Positions 1-17,539 of a DNA stretch of 64,000 nt are shown piece after piece. Where the stretch lies: NCBI RefSeq assembly GCF_028769735.1, contig NC_088170.1, positions 49,695,585 to 49,759,584 on the forward strand, read 5' to 3'. Position numbers and translations under genes: made by a program. How positions within the stretch are numbered: position 1 is the first letter of the stretch; each line of letters opens with the position of its first letter. The stretch is from Zonotrichia leucophrys gambelii. Taxonomy: Eukaryota; Chordata; Aves; Passeriformes; Passerellidae. Below the pieces are notes generated by a model, which did not search any database, was not told the DNA's origin, and saw nothing but the letters and a program-made list of their open reading frames with translations.

Positions 1-4168
<4,168 letters not shown>

Positions 4169-6982
4169 CCTCTCTTGGATGTAGCACGGAGACTAGAGAA
4201 GTGCCACTGCCTGAGGGACAATTGAAGGAGCACGGTGGATTAAGATATGCTTCCTCAACTGACTGCATACACACAAAGAGAGTTTGGGACATGTGGTATT
4301 TTCCCAAAAACCTTGTGAAATTAAGATATGCCCTGGTGACTCTTTTGTGTGAAAGTGGAAGATGGAGGGTTGCAAAGGAGAGAAGAGGGGAAGTTACTTG
4401 AACTGTTGCCAAAGACTAGAACAGCTGTACTTCAAGCAAGTGTGTATTATTGATAGCAAAAAGAGACCTATATATTCACTTGAACATTTGGAAACGGCTG
4501 CTTTAGGTCTTCAGCACTATCTACTTTTCTATTTATAGAAACACTGTAATATTTGAATGTATTTAGAAACTGACTACATTCCGTTTGAAAGAGTTTTATT
4601 TTATGTGGAGAGTTTTCACTTCCATATTATACATTTTCTGTTTAGAAACTTGGTTTATAGAATCTGAAAATGTCTATTAGCATTTTACTGGTGATGCTGA
4701 GTTTTGAACTCTAGTGTTTTTAGTAAAAACACATCTCTTTGTATTTTAGATGAACAGATATCTACTCTATTTTTTTGCATGTTCTGAAGCTAATAGGGAG
4801 ATAGATTAGCTATACTTGAGACTGATTGAAACTGTCTCAATGTAACATGTAAATATAGTGAATTTGTTAACATTAATTTATTTATGGTCCCAGTTTAGGA
4901 GAGTGTCCATATGCAGGAAGAATGCTTAGATAAGTGCTTCAGTGTCTACCTTGGCCTGAAAGCCAATCAAGTATTCTTCCTGCAGAGAAGTGCCATTTCT
5001 TTAATGATTTTTTTATAAAATGCTTGCCAATGTGTGCAGCCAGTACTGCAAAGATAACAAAAACCCCCCTTTCAAGCACACATAAGATTTTCAGGATCTG
5101 GTAATTTATCAATCACAGGAAGCATGTGATGTGATGGCAGCAGAATATACTGCCAGCATCGCTTGCTTGGCACAGCTAGCCAGTTTCAGTTCAGTCCTTC
5201 TCTGAACTGCAGCTTTATGCTGTAGCCCAGCTACATCCCCAGTGTTTGCAGAATTTCTGTGGGTGACACCCCGGGGAGAAGCTGTGTGTTGGTCCCCTCC
5301 ATAGTGCTGGCAGCCCTCTCATTCACAGCTGTGGTACCCAATGGGAAACCGTGCACAGCCCAGGATTAGCAGCTGGGTGACAGGTTAGTGGCAACCCACA
5401 GGACTGCTGTCCCTAAAAATTATCCACTTATGGATTTTTATTCATCCAGTCACACAGCAGGCAATCAAGGCACCACTCTGCCACTATGGTGTTTTAACCA
5501 GGTAGGTGCAAGTCTAACAAAGGATCTGCTGAGTTCTGTGTCATGCTTCCCTGCCACAATTTTACATATAATCCTCCCCTAGCATCTTCTTTGGGAAAGG
5601 AAGCCACAAAAAATTTCAGGGAATAAACAAAGGACAGGGCTGCCCTGTGTAGAATTAGGGCTAGCAAGTCATGACACAACATTTAGTATTTGCCTAAGAT
5701 CCTGTATCTATCCACAGTTTGTGTGCCCAGCTGTAGTTTTGTGAATTTGTGCTTCTTCAGGTAAGATATGTAGTTATAATAGGAAATTGTCATCCAATAT
5801 GGAGTTTGGCATCCTAGGTGATAGAGAATATCCTCCAAAATGGGATCTTGCATACCTAATTTAATACCTTTCACTATATTGAAAAAGCTCCAAACTTACA
5901 TAATGACAAAATTAGTGAAAATGGTGTGATTATATCTGTTTCTGTATAACATGCTGCTGATTTCTTACAGTAAATATCCCCAAATTTCAATGTAAGGTTT
6001 TCCCTGGCATGGAAATCTATGTAAAAGATGGGTCAGGAGCTGTGCATAAATACTGAAAATATCAATATTTGGTTTTCAGCAATATGATTATCTAAAGAAA
6101 ATAATTGTATGCAAAAGATGTAATATATTCTCTTGGGTGTGGAAATCCAGAGCTTTACAACCTAAAAGCTGAAGGATAGAATATCATCATTAATGTTAGT
6201 AGATGCAAAATGCAGCCAGATGTCTTTGGTATTAAGATGATCGATGATAGGTATATTACAGTTCTGCTTCTGATAAGATTTTTTTGTAGCTCATTTAAAT
6301 CCACATGCTGTTACTGTTATTGTTCTGTACACAAATGTTTTTAAGCCATTAACTAGGCTTTTATGGGGTTTTTTTAGCTAAAATCTATTGCTGAAGCATC
6401 AGCTTAGTGATGAAAAGAAAAGAGCTGACTTTGTTATACTCTAGTGGATATCAGTGAATGTGCAATTCATCAGTTCTGGTTTCACCACAAAATGGTTTAC
6501 ATGTGCTGTACACCCAGATGTCTTAATGCTTTCCAAATCTTGATATTTTTCAAATGTATTAAGTGTATATTTACCTGTGTGTTTTGTATTTTTTACATGT
6601 CTATGTACATTAATATGTCTGTACAAAGTCATTGGTACAATTTGCAAATTGATCTTTATTTAAATGAGTTGTTTGAATAAGCTGTTTCCAACACTGTGTA
6701 TGATCCACATAGTCTTAGGAATAAACAAAGGATAGTAAGCTACATTTTTGTTATTTAACTTTAAAATATATCTAGTATCTCTATCTATGGGAAAGGTGGG
6801 AGTTGAGATTCACATGCAAGGATTGCTTGCTCATATGCATTAAAATTTATAGATTAAGACAATAAAAGGATTACTGTGTTTGAATTCCAGTGAGAGCACA
6901 TGTTGCTGTCTACAGTTTACTATACAATTATTATATCTGCTGTGACATTTTGCCTGAATAAACATGAAATTGTTCTTATAGT
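4169..6982 (+). other. CPED1: CPED1 3' UTR (3' end uncertain)
   Basis: This AT-rich stretch follows the CPED1 stop and contains no credible reading frame. AATAAA hexamers occur at 5622-5627, 6720-6725, 6861-6866 and 6957-6962, so the transcript could end anywhere from about 5.64 to 6.98 kb, possibly at several sites. The right boundary given is the last of these and is inferred. Confidence 0.5.
6957..6962 (+). terminator. CPED1: Candidate CPED1 poly(A) signal (AATAAA)
   Basis: This canonical hexamer is the distal member of a cluster of three between 6720 and 6962. A T-rich segment follows within about 15 bases. Its use is inferred from position only; earlier AATAAA copies at 5622, 6720 and 6861 are alternatives. 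Confidence 0.35.
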
Positions 6983-9900
6983 CCGTGCATCTACCTTAGT
7001 CCCATTACTTGCCATTAAAATAGCAAAGGACCTAGTAGTCAGATTGAGTTCCACCTCCTAATGCAGGCATGAATGGCCCTGGAATTAGTGGTAGGATTGG
7101 AATATTTAGGCTGGGGAACAAGAACTCTGAGAAATGGGGTTTCCTGCTCAATGTCTGCCCGGCAGCAGGCAGAGCTTAGAACAGAGGTAGGGCAAACATA
7201 AAGCTACAGGCAGAGTCAGAATGTAACTGTGTTGCAAAATAAACACTCTGATATACAGAGGAGTAGTCTCAGTTATTATTGCATGCCTTCAGCTGAAGCT
7301 GGAGCACGATTTACCAGTGTCCAGTGAGTTGCAACTCCTCACCTCTCATATAACTCCATAGATGTTGAACAGTTGTTGAACAGTAAATGGGGTTGGAGCA
7401 GGGTACCTGGCCACCATGATCAAGTCCATCTTAATAAATATCTTCAGAATAACTGACTGACTTTGGAATAAAATTTTTTTCCCTTTTTGTAGGGAAATGC
7501 CTTGACAAGTCCTCTCTGTCATCAGAGTTGCCAGATTTCAGGGGGCTGAAAGAATGGACTGCAAATACAACATTTAACATTAGTCGTGGTATTCATTTGA
7601 AAATTATAATCTTCAGAATAATCTCTTTCACACTGTTAAATACAAGGCCTTTATTTTTCTCTTCTGTGACACATTAAAGGGACATCAAAGTAAGTTTATT
7701 TGCTTAGTGGGTGGGGTAGCGAGGCATCAAATTACCTCAAGGTTGAAATAACCACTAATAGTTATGATTCTGTTGCTATGTTGAGCCAAAGAGAATGCTT
7801 TGAAGATGCAGATATGTGTGATATTAAGTTGACTGCAGTCCAGGGATCTTCAGATTACTCTTTTAGAGTAAAGCAATTTTTAGAGGTGCAGTGAACTGTT
7901 TGGCATAGACCCAAACTGCTAAACAAGTCTCTGTAGAGTCACATGAAAAATATGGTCTTACCTTCTTGTTTGCCTCCTAGCTTTGCATCTGGCTTGTCTT
8001 ACCTCACTATCTGCACCTGCTCTACTCCACATCAGCCTTTCTTTCAGATGACCTTAGAAATTTGTGTTTTGTCAGATTAGCAGCTTCTAGAAATCTGAGA
8101 TATAATTGTTGCAAATTCAGTCTGAATCTTCAAAATACATTTTTGTCAAGCCCAAAAGCACTAGAATAGAGCAGGGCAGGCCTCTTATCTAGGGCAGTGA
8201 TTTTCTCTGATGAATATAAAACAGCTGTGTTGTATTAAGTAGTTTTCACTAGCACTTAGCTCTTCATGGAGCTTGCCTTTACCAAACAAAAATCCATCTT
8301 TCAAACTCCACTGCCATCTTTACCTGTGTAAATCTTCCAAACACCAGAGCAGTCTGTGTAAAATGCAGGCATAGATATTTATTGGTGCTGGTACGTACCT
8401 GAAGTATTTGCTGGTACCTTCACAACATCCATTGAACAGAAAAGCTCTGACTACAGAGTAAAAAGACACTGTGTATTTTAGGCTTACACTTTACTCACCT
8501 GTGATTAGATTGTACTAAAAATAGTGCTGCATGTCAGCCTAGGCCAGCACCTGTAGCTGAGAGTTCTAGAAAACCACTCAAGTCATTAACTGCGGTGGTC
8601 AAGATGAGCCTGTGGGGTCACAACAGGGTCTTCTGCAGCACAAGTTTCTGTTGTGATGGGCTTGTCACATTTTTATTTTTTTTCATCTGGCTGTTGGGCC
8701 AGCTCTCAGCACCTGTGGGCAGCCCTTCCTGCAAGCCCTCAAGCATGTTCAACAGCCTTGGCAAGGGACACCACAGTATGCAGCCCTGAACTGAAGATCA
8801 AGCACATGTCTAAATAAAATCTGAGGTCTTTATGAAACACAGCATCTGTTATGGTTTCCTCTAGTACTGAGCTTCCCTAATGAGGAGCAGAATTCACTCC
8901 CATTCAACTGAAACTCAAATACCAAGGTGTTTTCCCAGCTTTTGCAAACTTTTTTCCTCACTGCTTGCTTGCCTGAAATGATGGGAGTGAACTGCTCTGC
9001 ATGCTGCTGCCTAACAGGGAGGTGTGTTCACACTGTCACTGCAGTGGGCATTTCCCTCCCATACCTCATTGTGGGGACTGCATCCCCACAGCAGATGGTG
9101 CTTTCAATATTGTGATTTTTTATCAGTTTTGAGCAGTGGCAGTCTGTGTGGTTAAAACAGCTCAGTGTCTGCCTGCACCACCTGCCCCTGTGCTGCTCTA
9201 AGGGTGCTGAGTAGACTCTGGGTGAAGACAAGAGTGCAGAACTAAAATTCTTGAGTAAGGAATAAAAATTACTCAGACATGTGGAGGGATAGAATGTAAG
9301 AAAATGAAGATAGTGCAGAAGGTAGTCTCACACCTGAGGAGTTGCAGCTGTACCAATCACCAAAGATTAGGAACAGGCCTGCCTTTAATAGGCCACAGCT
9401 GTGTCCAGTAGGAAGACGAGTGCTACAAAAGAGTGGGTTAGCTGGGTGAGGAGGGAGATGGTGTTTGCTTTTTGTGCTGTGAAGAGTGATGGAGTCAGTG
9501 CTGTGAGGAGATGCCCATGAGAAATCACTGAGAAGGTATGGGAGATTTGCAATATAATAACAGCACAGACACCTCTTGATGAAGTCAAGGGAGTCAAGAA
9601 GAGCTTACTGCAGATCAAGTGTGTGACATTAATGTTAGTAAATTAAAGTTAGTAAATTATATGGATTATTGTGAGGGTTGGAAGACCAGATCTGTGTTTG
9701 GCAGTTTCTCACTTGATGTGTTCCAGAAACATCTTTTATATTTTCTTCTGTTCTTGTCATTATCAACTTCCATATTTCTTTTATGATTCTGTGGGACTGA
9801 GAAGTTTGAAGTAATATTTCTACTCTGCCTGATAATGATTGTGCAACCTCCTCAGATGGTAGTCAAGTTATCCAACAGATGAGAGAAGTTTTATTGCTTC

Positions 9901-12102
9901 TGAATGGCATTTTTCCTTTACTTCCATATGCCAGCTCCAAAGTTTCTTTATATTTACAGAAAGCTTTAGTTATGACAGCTCTAATGCCTTCAGTGTATTC
10001 AAAGAAACCTGCCAATCCCTATTGATCCTAACAGGACAGAAAACACTTTAAGCCTTGAAAACCTGGCCTTGCAAGCCATTGGAGCACCCAGCATGGTCTA
10101 GCCCACAAATGGCTTCCTTTGAAACAGAGAATCACAGTTGTGTTCTACTAAAGTTTTCACTGGGGTGGTTACAATTTAAAGATTATTTTTGTGGACTGAT
10201 GTGGGGGTTTTTTTAGCTCAGGGCCTTTGTTGAGCTCTGTTTGCAGCAAATGGTATCTATTAGCTACTGTAAAATCCTATTTCAACATCCTTTCACACTG
10301 TGTCCTGCCCAGTTCTTATAAAGCACATACATACAACAGGATTTACTGCTGATGGTAAAAGGTTAAATCGTAACAGGTCTTACTGCTCCACCCATTACAG
10401 GTCCCTAAATTCTACATTGCATCATTTCTGTGCAATAACAAGGACTCAGGGTCTAGTAATTTCTTAATGCAGGGCTCCTCAGTCTCTAGAACAGTTCAGC
10501 ACTGTAGCCCTGATGGAGTTATCAAAATAACACACCTTCAGCTGTGAAATGCATACAGTAGAGCCTGCAGGCATACTCAAAACTTGCCTGTTGGATCAAG
10601 GCCAGCCTGGAAGTCAAGGACAACAGCTTCTAGAGACTGTTCTCAGGCACCAAAACCAGCTTTCCTACATATTTAACAGAGGCATTGTAATTATGATTGT
10701 GGTCACACTTGGCTTCTTTGTAATCATCAGAGAAAGACCAAAATCTGAATTATTCTCTAGAGGTGTCTATTATTTCTACAATATTGCTTACTGTAAAGGC
10801 AACCTAAAGAAACTCAGATTTTTTGATTGATGCCTAAAGTTTTAAGAGAAGAATGTCAGTTTGACAGAGATGTGTCTGTGTCTCAGATTTCATTATATGG
10901 GTAAGAGATGTTTTTACATCCCTCTTCTGCTCCTTTACTGCAGGAACTCGAACACAAGGCCCACCACCACCATCACCAGGAGATGCTTTCAGTATGGATA
11001 ATGTGGAACATTCTCAACCTCTGCTTCTGGAGCTGCTTGTATATTTAACAGTGCACTGTTCAGAGGGACACCAGTCCTGCTGGCCAGCAGAACATTTCAT
11101 GGTAGTATGGGATATACAGGTTTAACACCCTTCATCTGGGTAAATGAAGAACAAACCTCCACCTACTGCCTTACAAGAGGGCTAGGTGAGTGTCTGTTTC
11201 TGTGAGAAAAGCCAGACTGACAGGCACCTAACTCCAGGAAACAATAGGGATTCTTTTTCAAGTTTAGAGGTAATATCAGAGATATTGGTTGGTATCTGAG
11301 GGCCCCAGCTTCTAGCACTTCTGTACCAGAAGTGCATTGTGAGCCCAAGCAACTCAGGGACTGCTGACCACTATGCAGGAAAATGTCTAATAGTCATTAA
11401 ACAGTGAGCCTGACCTTGGCCACATTCCCCATTTTGGCTCCATGAAGAATTTAGTGCCCTTAGCATCTCTGCACAGCACACACACAAATACACCCTCAAC
11501 ATTACTGCTCTATGTGGGGCTTGTAGCTTTTCATGTAACTGCTCTCTACCTCACTTAGCTCAAAACAATACCCTATAGAAGACACAACTCCTTGAATTGT
11601 AGTGTGCAAGCTGACTTGTGCAATTTCAGACGGTTTGAGTGGGGCTGTGAGATAGATTTATAAAGCTGCCATTCACCCTGTCGTAACTTCTATGTCCTTG
11701 AAGACATAGAGGGGAAAGGCAAATGGAGAGCTGGAGCCAGGAGAGAGCTGATAATCTCACCACAAGTTAGATGCAGAAAAAGCTCATCCATCCCCACTGA
11801 AGTGCTGTTGGTGGACTGGTCTGCACTTCCTGGAGTTTAAATGCCTCGCTTCAAAGTAATATTCTTAATGTGAATAAATACCTGCTACAAATACAACTGT
11901 GTAAATGAGATTAAAAGGGTCAGAAGCAGGAACTTCTAAATGTTTGGTAACTATATCTAACTGTCGACAGACCGAGGGACTACAATGAATCTATAAAACA
12001 AGTTAACACCTGCTCCTCACACTTCTGTTAATTAAAATTCAGTAGAGATGCAAGTCATTGAAATGAGTGATCTGTCACTCCACAGGAGCCAGTCTGGAGT
12101 GG

Positions 12103-12121
12103 TCTGTCTGTCTGTCTGTCT
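12103..12121. repeat. Short (TCTG)n microsatellite
   Basis: Between four and five tandem copies of TCTG lie in the intergenic region. The run is short and probably of low polymorphism. Confidence 0.8.
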
Positions 12122-15100
12122 AGACAACCCCGCAATTACCACATTTGGTATCTGCTGTGCCATCTTCCATGCTCCTGCAGCCTGGTCACTGGGGTTATTT
12201 CCTAAGGCCTGAAGGACAGAATATCAGCCCTCAAGTTCACAGTCATTTCTAGTTTTGACTAGACAAACTCCAGACAATCTCTTTTGATAGTGGGGAGCTC
12301 AATACAGGTACAGAGCTGACTATAAGCTCTCAACCCCCAAATAACAGTGCCACCATCTCAACACTACAGAATTTTGTCCTGCAGCTACTGTGAAAGAGTC
12401 AGTGCAGTAGCACAGCCCAATCTTTGGCAAACAAAGTGGCTGCCATGTGGCAGACAAGGGCAGCACTTGTGCATCTAGCAAGCCTTCTCATGTTCAGAGG
12501 AAATGCTACCTGGGGCGGATTTGCTTCGGTTTATTCCGCTTGGGAATTTAGGATCTAGACTTGCTCTGTCAACCATAATGAGGTCTCTACCTCTTTTTGG
12601 GGCCTGGGAAAGCTGGGATGGTCCTGTCCCTTTCCATCATCCTGACCACACATTTTCTGGGATGTTTGTAAGTGAAAACACCATGCTGACTGTTTGTTGC
12701 CTGGTTCAAGGCTGTTGTTACCTCTGCTGAGCAAAGGCTTTCTAGGCAGAGCATAGAGGATCTGAGGAGAAAAGTTCTACAGAACATTTAATGGTTTGAC
12801 AGTAATTCAGCCACAGACAAGTTGCTGAAGTGAAAAGTATGGCTAATGTCCAAGTGGCAGCGCACTGCAATATAAAATGAAAGAAAAATCAAGGCTTGAT
12901 TTACGAGGGCCCTGGTAAAAATGCTATGACACAACACTGGTAGGTTTTAAATAGGGATTTGAGTCTTCAAATCTTTCACCAAGTTATATTGAAGGATCTA
13001 GACTTATTTTTTTTTTTTGTCTCAGATGGAATATTTGTGGGATTTTTTCTCATCACACAACACTATTGACAGCAGTGCAAATTGAAACAGGAATCTGAGG
13101 TCCAATCCTGGCTTGATCATTGATGACAACTTGTTACTTTTGGAGAAACTAGAGAGATCTGGCAGAAATTGTCCATATCTTTCCAGGTTATTTGTGACAG
13201 ATTTAACAACTGTTATGAAAGCACCTAAGAGAATTCCCTATTATGGTCACATATTGAACTGTAATCAATGCATCTGCTTGCTGGATCCATAAATATTGTA
13301 TGACCATCTAGCCAAGAATCCAGATAATCCTGTGTCTTGCCCATAGGTACAATATGTGGATCTGTTCATGTCTAGACTCCTTTTTCCAACTGGTTACATT
13401 TTTGTTTAAAAATATCCCCAACAAGGTGCTCCAGATGGTCAGAAAATGACAAGCCTCTGAAGCCCAAGGTTTTTCTGATTTGCTCATGCTTTACTTAGGT
13501 GCACACGATTTATGAACATGACTGCATGCAAGGAATTCACAGATTCCCCTGGCACATCTTGATGAATCCTGCTAACAAGTAATTGTCATCCTCTAACAAA
13601 AGCATTCCCAGACTTTTCCTGCCTTCCTTTGAATATTCCTCATTAAAATCCTTCGGCCCTTCTTTTCCACTCCTATCCTTTTCCTTACTTCTTCATCTCC
13701 CCTTCCACCTGCCCTGTCTCTGAACAAGTGACCAACCTCATTTTCCAATCCCCACACATTACCTTAGCCTGCTGACTAGTGCCCAGTTCTCAGCTGTGGA
13801 GCTGTGGTCTCTGTCAGCTTTATTTTGGATGAAGGCTTTGTGAGCAAGACAAGGTGCCTGTGTTTACACAGGCCCACTGCACAGCTAAAACTTGTTAGAA
13901 GCAAAAGTTGTAAGAGGTCAAAAACTAAAATAAGGAGGGAATGCATTTCAGTTTTTCATTTTCTCTTACAAGATCCATCTCTTCCTCCATCTCCCTCATT
14001 TTATTCTCCAGCCAATTAATTTCACCAAATTCCTGTTTTCATAGAAATGTGTTCTACCTGTCCATTTATCTTCCATCCCCTGTGCCTGTACAGGCAAAAT
14101 TAAGTTTACACAGCCATGGCCTCCTTTTTAGCCAATTCTAATACAGAGACCGTGCACTAAAGGAAGGAAAGTTTGGTTTTGCTGAGGTGGAGACCCCTGA
14201 TTTAAATGGGTGGAGCTGTATTCCCGTAAATGGCTGGTTTGGGATTTGGAGCGTAGATTGCACCAACTCTCACACTCACACGTGCACAAGTGGTCTCAGG
14301 AGTCGCACTGTAAAGCAGCTCCCCTTGTAACACACCACCTCAGCATACAGCTTTAAGGGTCTTAAAGCTTCTATAAAACAACTGTTTCCATAGTTCCTGG
14401 CCACTTTCTGAAAGTGACAGATTCTGCAGCTAGGGAGTAGTTTAACAGCTGATTATATTTTTTTCAAGTCCATTTGCTTATTTTTGTAAGGCAGGTAAAT
14501 TTAAAGTTAATATACAGCACTTCTATAGCCACAAATAATACAATGAATCTTTGTTCTCCAGTATTGCAGCAGGGATCTTATCCAGTAGACACTTACTGTT
14601 AAGTTCATATGATGTAAATATAGTCTGATACAGCTTAATTCACCAGACATTTATGTTTCTGCTTTATTTATACTGCACAGACAGTGCCACTTATTCCTTT
14701 AAAGTAGCAACAGATATAAAATAGAAACCATATGGAATATTTGCAAGCTCTGAAGATTTTATCATCAGATTTGAGAATATGTTTCTTTCCATTTTGAATA
14801 CATATGATTCACTTTACATTTTGTATTTAGGATTCCCTTTGAGCTATGTTGCATTAGTTTTTTTCCTTCACCAGTTTCTATAAGAGTACAAGTAATTTTT
14901 ATTGGTAAAGATATGTGATCAGTATTTACTCTCTGTCCTTCAATTCAGCTTATATTTTTGTTTTGTCTTTGTCAGTATATTCTTAACTCTCAATATCTAC
15001 ATTTACCATAAGGAGACATTAGTGATGACATTGATAACAATATCATCTTCAATCTCAAATGGAAAAATAAAAATAGTACCTAATTTCTTAATAACTGTGA

Positions 15101-17506
15101 TAATATAAAATTTGTGACAGCTGCAATGAAACAAAATATATTGACTTCCCTTTCATGTATTTTTGCACCTGAATCCCACTGTCAAGCTCCCTCTACAGTC
15201 ATGAAAGATTTGAATCACATGTGGCCATTAAGTTGTACTTCAAAGCACAAGTCAAGTATCACCAAGTCAGTCTCAAAATCTTTCCAGTTAAATGTCCTAT
15301 AATATTGGCCAGCATGCTGTGATATCCTCTATAGCCTGAGGATGAGATAAGCAGGAAGTGCACAGAGATACGAGATTTGCATGCTAACCAAGTCAGCTGT
15401 GTGATAATAAAAATAGAAAACCCTTAGGGCTTTCTTCCCCTTTGTTCCAACAGATATGGATGTGTAACAAGCCTTGGAAAACACAAGATGAAGTAAAGAT
15501 CTAAAGATAGTAATTTCTGGAAAACAGGCTCATTATCCCTATTTTTGGTGTGGACCAGGCCTGTTGTATATCATCATGATGTTTGTCCATGACCAAATGG
15601 ACTCTCCTGGATCCTTGCAGATAACACCTCCCAGAGTGCAGCTGAAGAGGATGTATGTTGCATTAAAACACAGATAATGGCATGTCTGGCACTGGAAAAT
15701 AATTTTGAGGAATAACACAAAGCTTATGTTCCCAGTTCATTATCCAAAACTATTTCTAATCCCTTCTGCTGAAATAGTCATAGATATAAAAAGCAAAAAC
15801 TCAGGGACAGTAATGAAGCACCTGTCAGACTCTCACATGCAAAAGTACCAAGCACAGCTGGGGCAGTAGTGAGCCCAAGCAAATTCTCATGCAATTGCTG
15901 AGGATAATTAGAAAATAAAATGGATTATATTTACAGAAATGAGAGATTAAAGGACTTGATGGTCCTGCCAGTTGTCCTTCACTACCTAAATGGCAGGAAA
16001 ATTTTGAATCAAAACATGGCTGAATTTTCTGAGCAATAACAGAGCATTTGCTGTGAGTGTATTGAGACTACAGAAATATCCTTATTTCTAGACAGAAGAT
16101 ATCATTAACTTGGTTTTGAGGCTGTAAATAATTTGTTCATTCAGGAGAGAAACTTAATACTGTGTGCACTATTAAGAACAGATATTTATGGCACCGTGGC
16201 ACTTAATTTTACACCAGTGTTTGTGAGCCCCTTTTCACTTTGTGTGGGGAATCTTTCTCAGGCCCTGGGAACTACAACAAGCCAGAGACTCCAGGCATCT
16301 GGGCAGCAGCCCTGTCCCTGCAGGAGGGTAAGGAGTGGTAGAGGGAGTGACAAATTGCCCAGCTCCACCCTGGGAGTCAGCATCAACCACTGCACTTTTG
16401 AAGCACTCAGACACTTCCATCAGAGGGATTTATGGGGTCCTGGCACCACCTGGATGCTCCAGAGCAATACTGGGCCATGGACCTCCTGCTTGTCCCTTCC
16501 AGCAAAGACTACATCACCTCCTGGAAGGTGTTGGGGTGGAGGGTGCCTGCCCTGCTCTCCAGGATGAATCCCTTGGCATGACTGCTGCTGCCCATGCCAT
16601 GCTAAGGAACGCTGATGTCCCCTCACTCCTTCCCCTGCTCCTCAGGAGTAGAGGAAATTGCAGATTCTCAAGCTCCACACTGACCCCATTTTCACTGGTG
16701 GTCACTGGAGGTTTTTGCAGTTCTTGAGCTGCTCAAACATCTCACAACACAGGGGTAAAAGGAAGTTTTCAAATAAAGAATTATAAGCACAATAGGAAAC
16801 TACCAGTGGGAAAGGCACAAAAAATACAAAAAAATCTTAAACCAATTTAAACTATTTCCTTTTATCCCCATGGCCTTAACTTTTGCATGATTTAGATCAA
16901 TGCTATTACAAGGTTGCTGAGATGCTAAACCCCAGCTATTCTGATAACTTGCCAGTTTAGCAGAGTTCAATTTGTTGGGGACAGCCTAAACCCTGTAGAC
17001 TTTGGCATCTTGCCCATGGCTGCACACGTTTTAAACCACAACTACCCTGTCTTATGCAACAGTGGGGAAATATCACAGCTGCAGGAATATAAGAAGGGTA
17101 AGGTTTCCAAAGCTGAAAGACTTTCTTTGACAACAGTGTTAAAAGGTTTAAGTGGGTTCACATAGTCCAGTGCCAGGCCCAGTCAAAGAAAAAATTGTTA
17201 GAAAAAGAGAAGGCGGCAATCTCTGAGGAGAGGAAATAAGGATGTGGCTCAGGAAACAGATAACATCTCACACTGATTTAGCAAGATTCAGTCAGATTCA
17301 AAAAAGGATTTTATGTTTTTCATCTAACCAAATCAAAAATTTTGACAGTCTTATAAAACCTGCAAGTGCAAGGCATCCTGTAGCCATTTGATATTCAAGT
17401 GAACATTTATGAAGGGACAGATTGCTTTCTTACTAGGGAGTTTCTTGTACCTTGACTTTTAAGATGTGCTCATTACCAGTGAAAAGATATAATTTTATAT
17501 GGACCT

Positions 17507-17539
17507 TGGATTATTCACAATGTAACTGTGAATAATCCA
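17507..17539. repeat. Perfect 13-bp inverted repeat (hairpin)
   Basis: The arms TGGATTATTCACA (17507-17519) and TGTGAATAATCCA (17527-17539) are exact reverse complements separated by a 7-nt loop. No flanking target duplication or transposon ends were recognised, and no T-run follows immediately that would suggest a polymerase III gene. Confidence 0.85.

Noticed and set aside
16133..16727. Overlapping open frames of 144 and 130 codons (plus) with minus-strand partners
   Set aside because: They sit in a GC-richer but CpG-poor patch, overlap in several frames, lack splice or promoter support and resemble no family known to me. High GC alone reduces stop codons.
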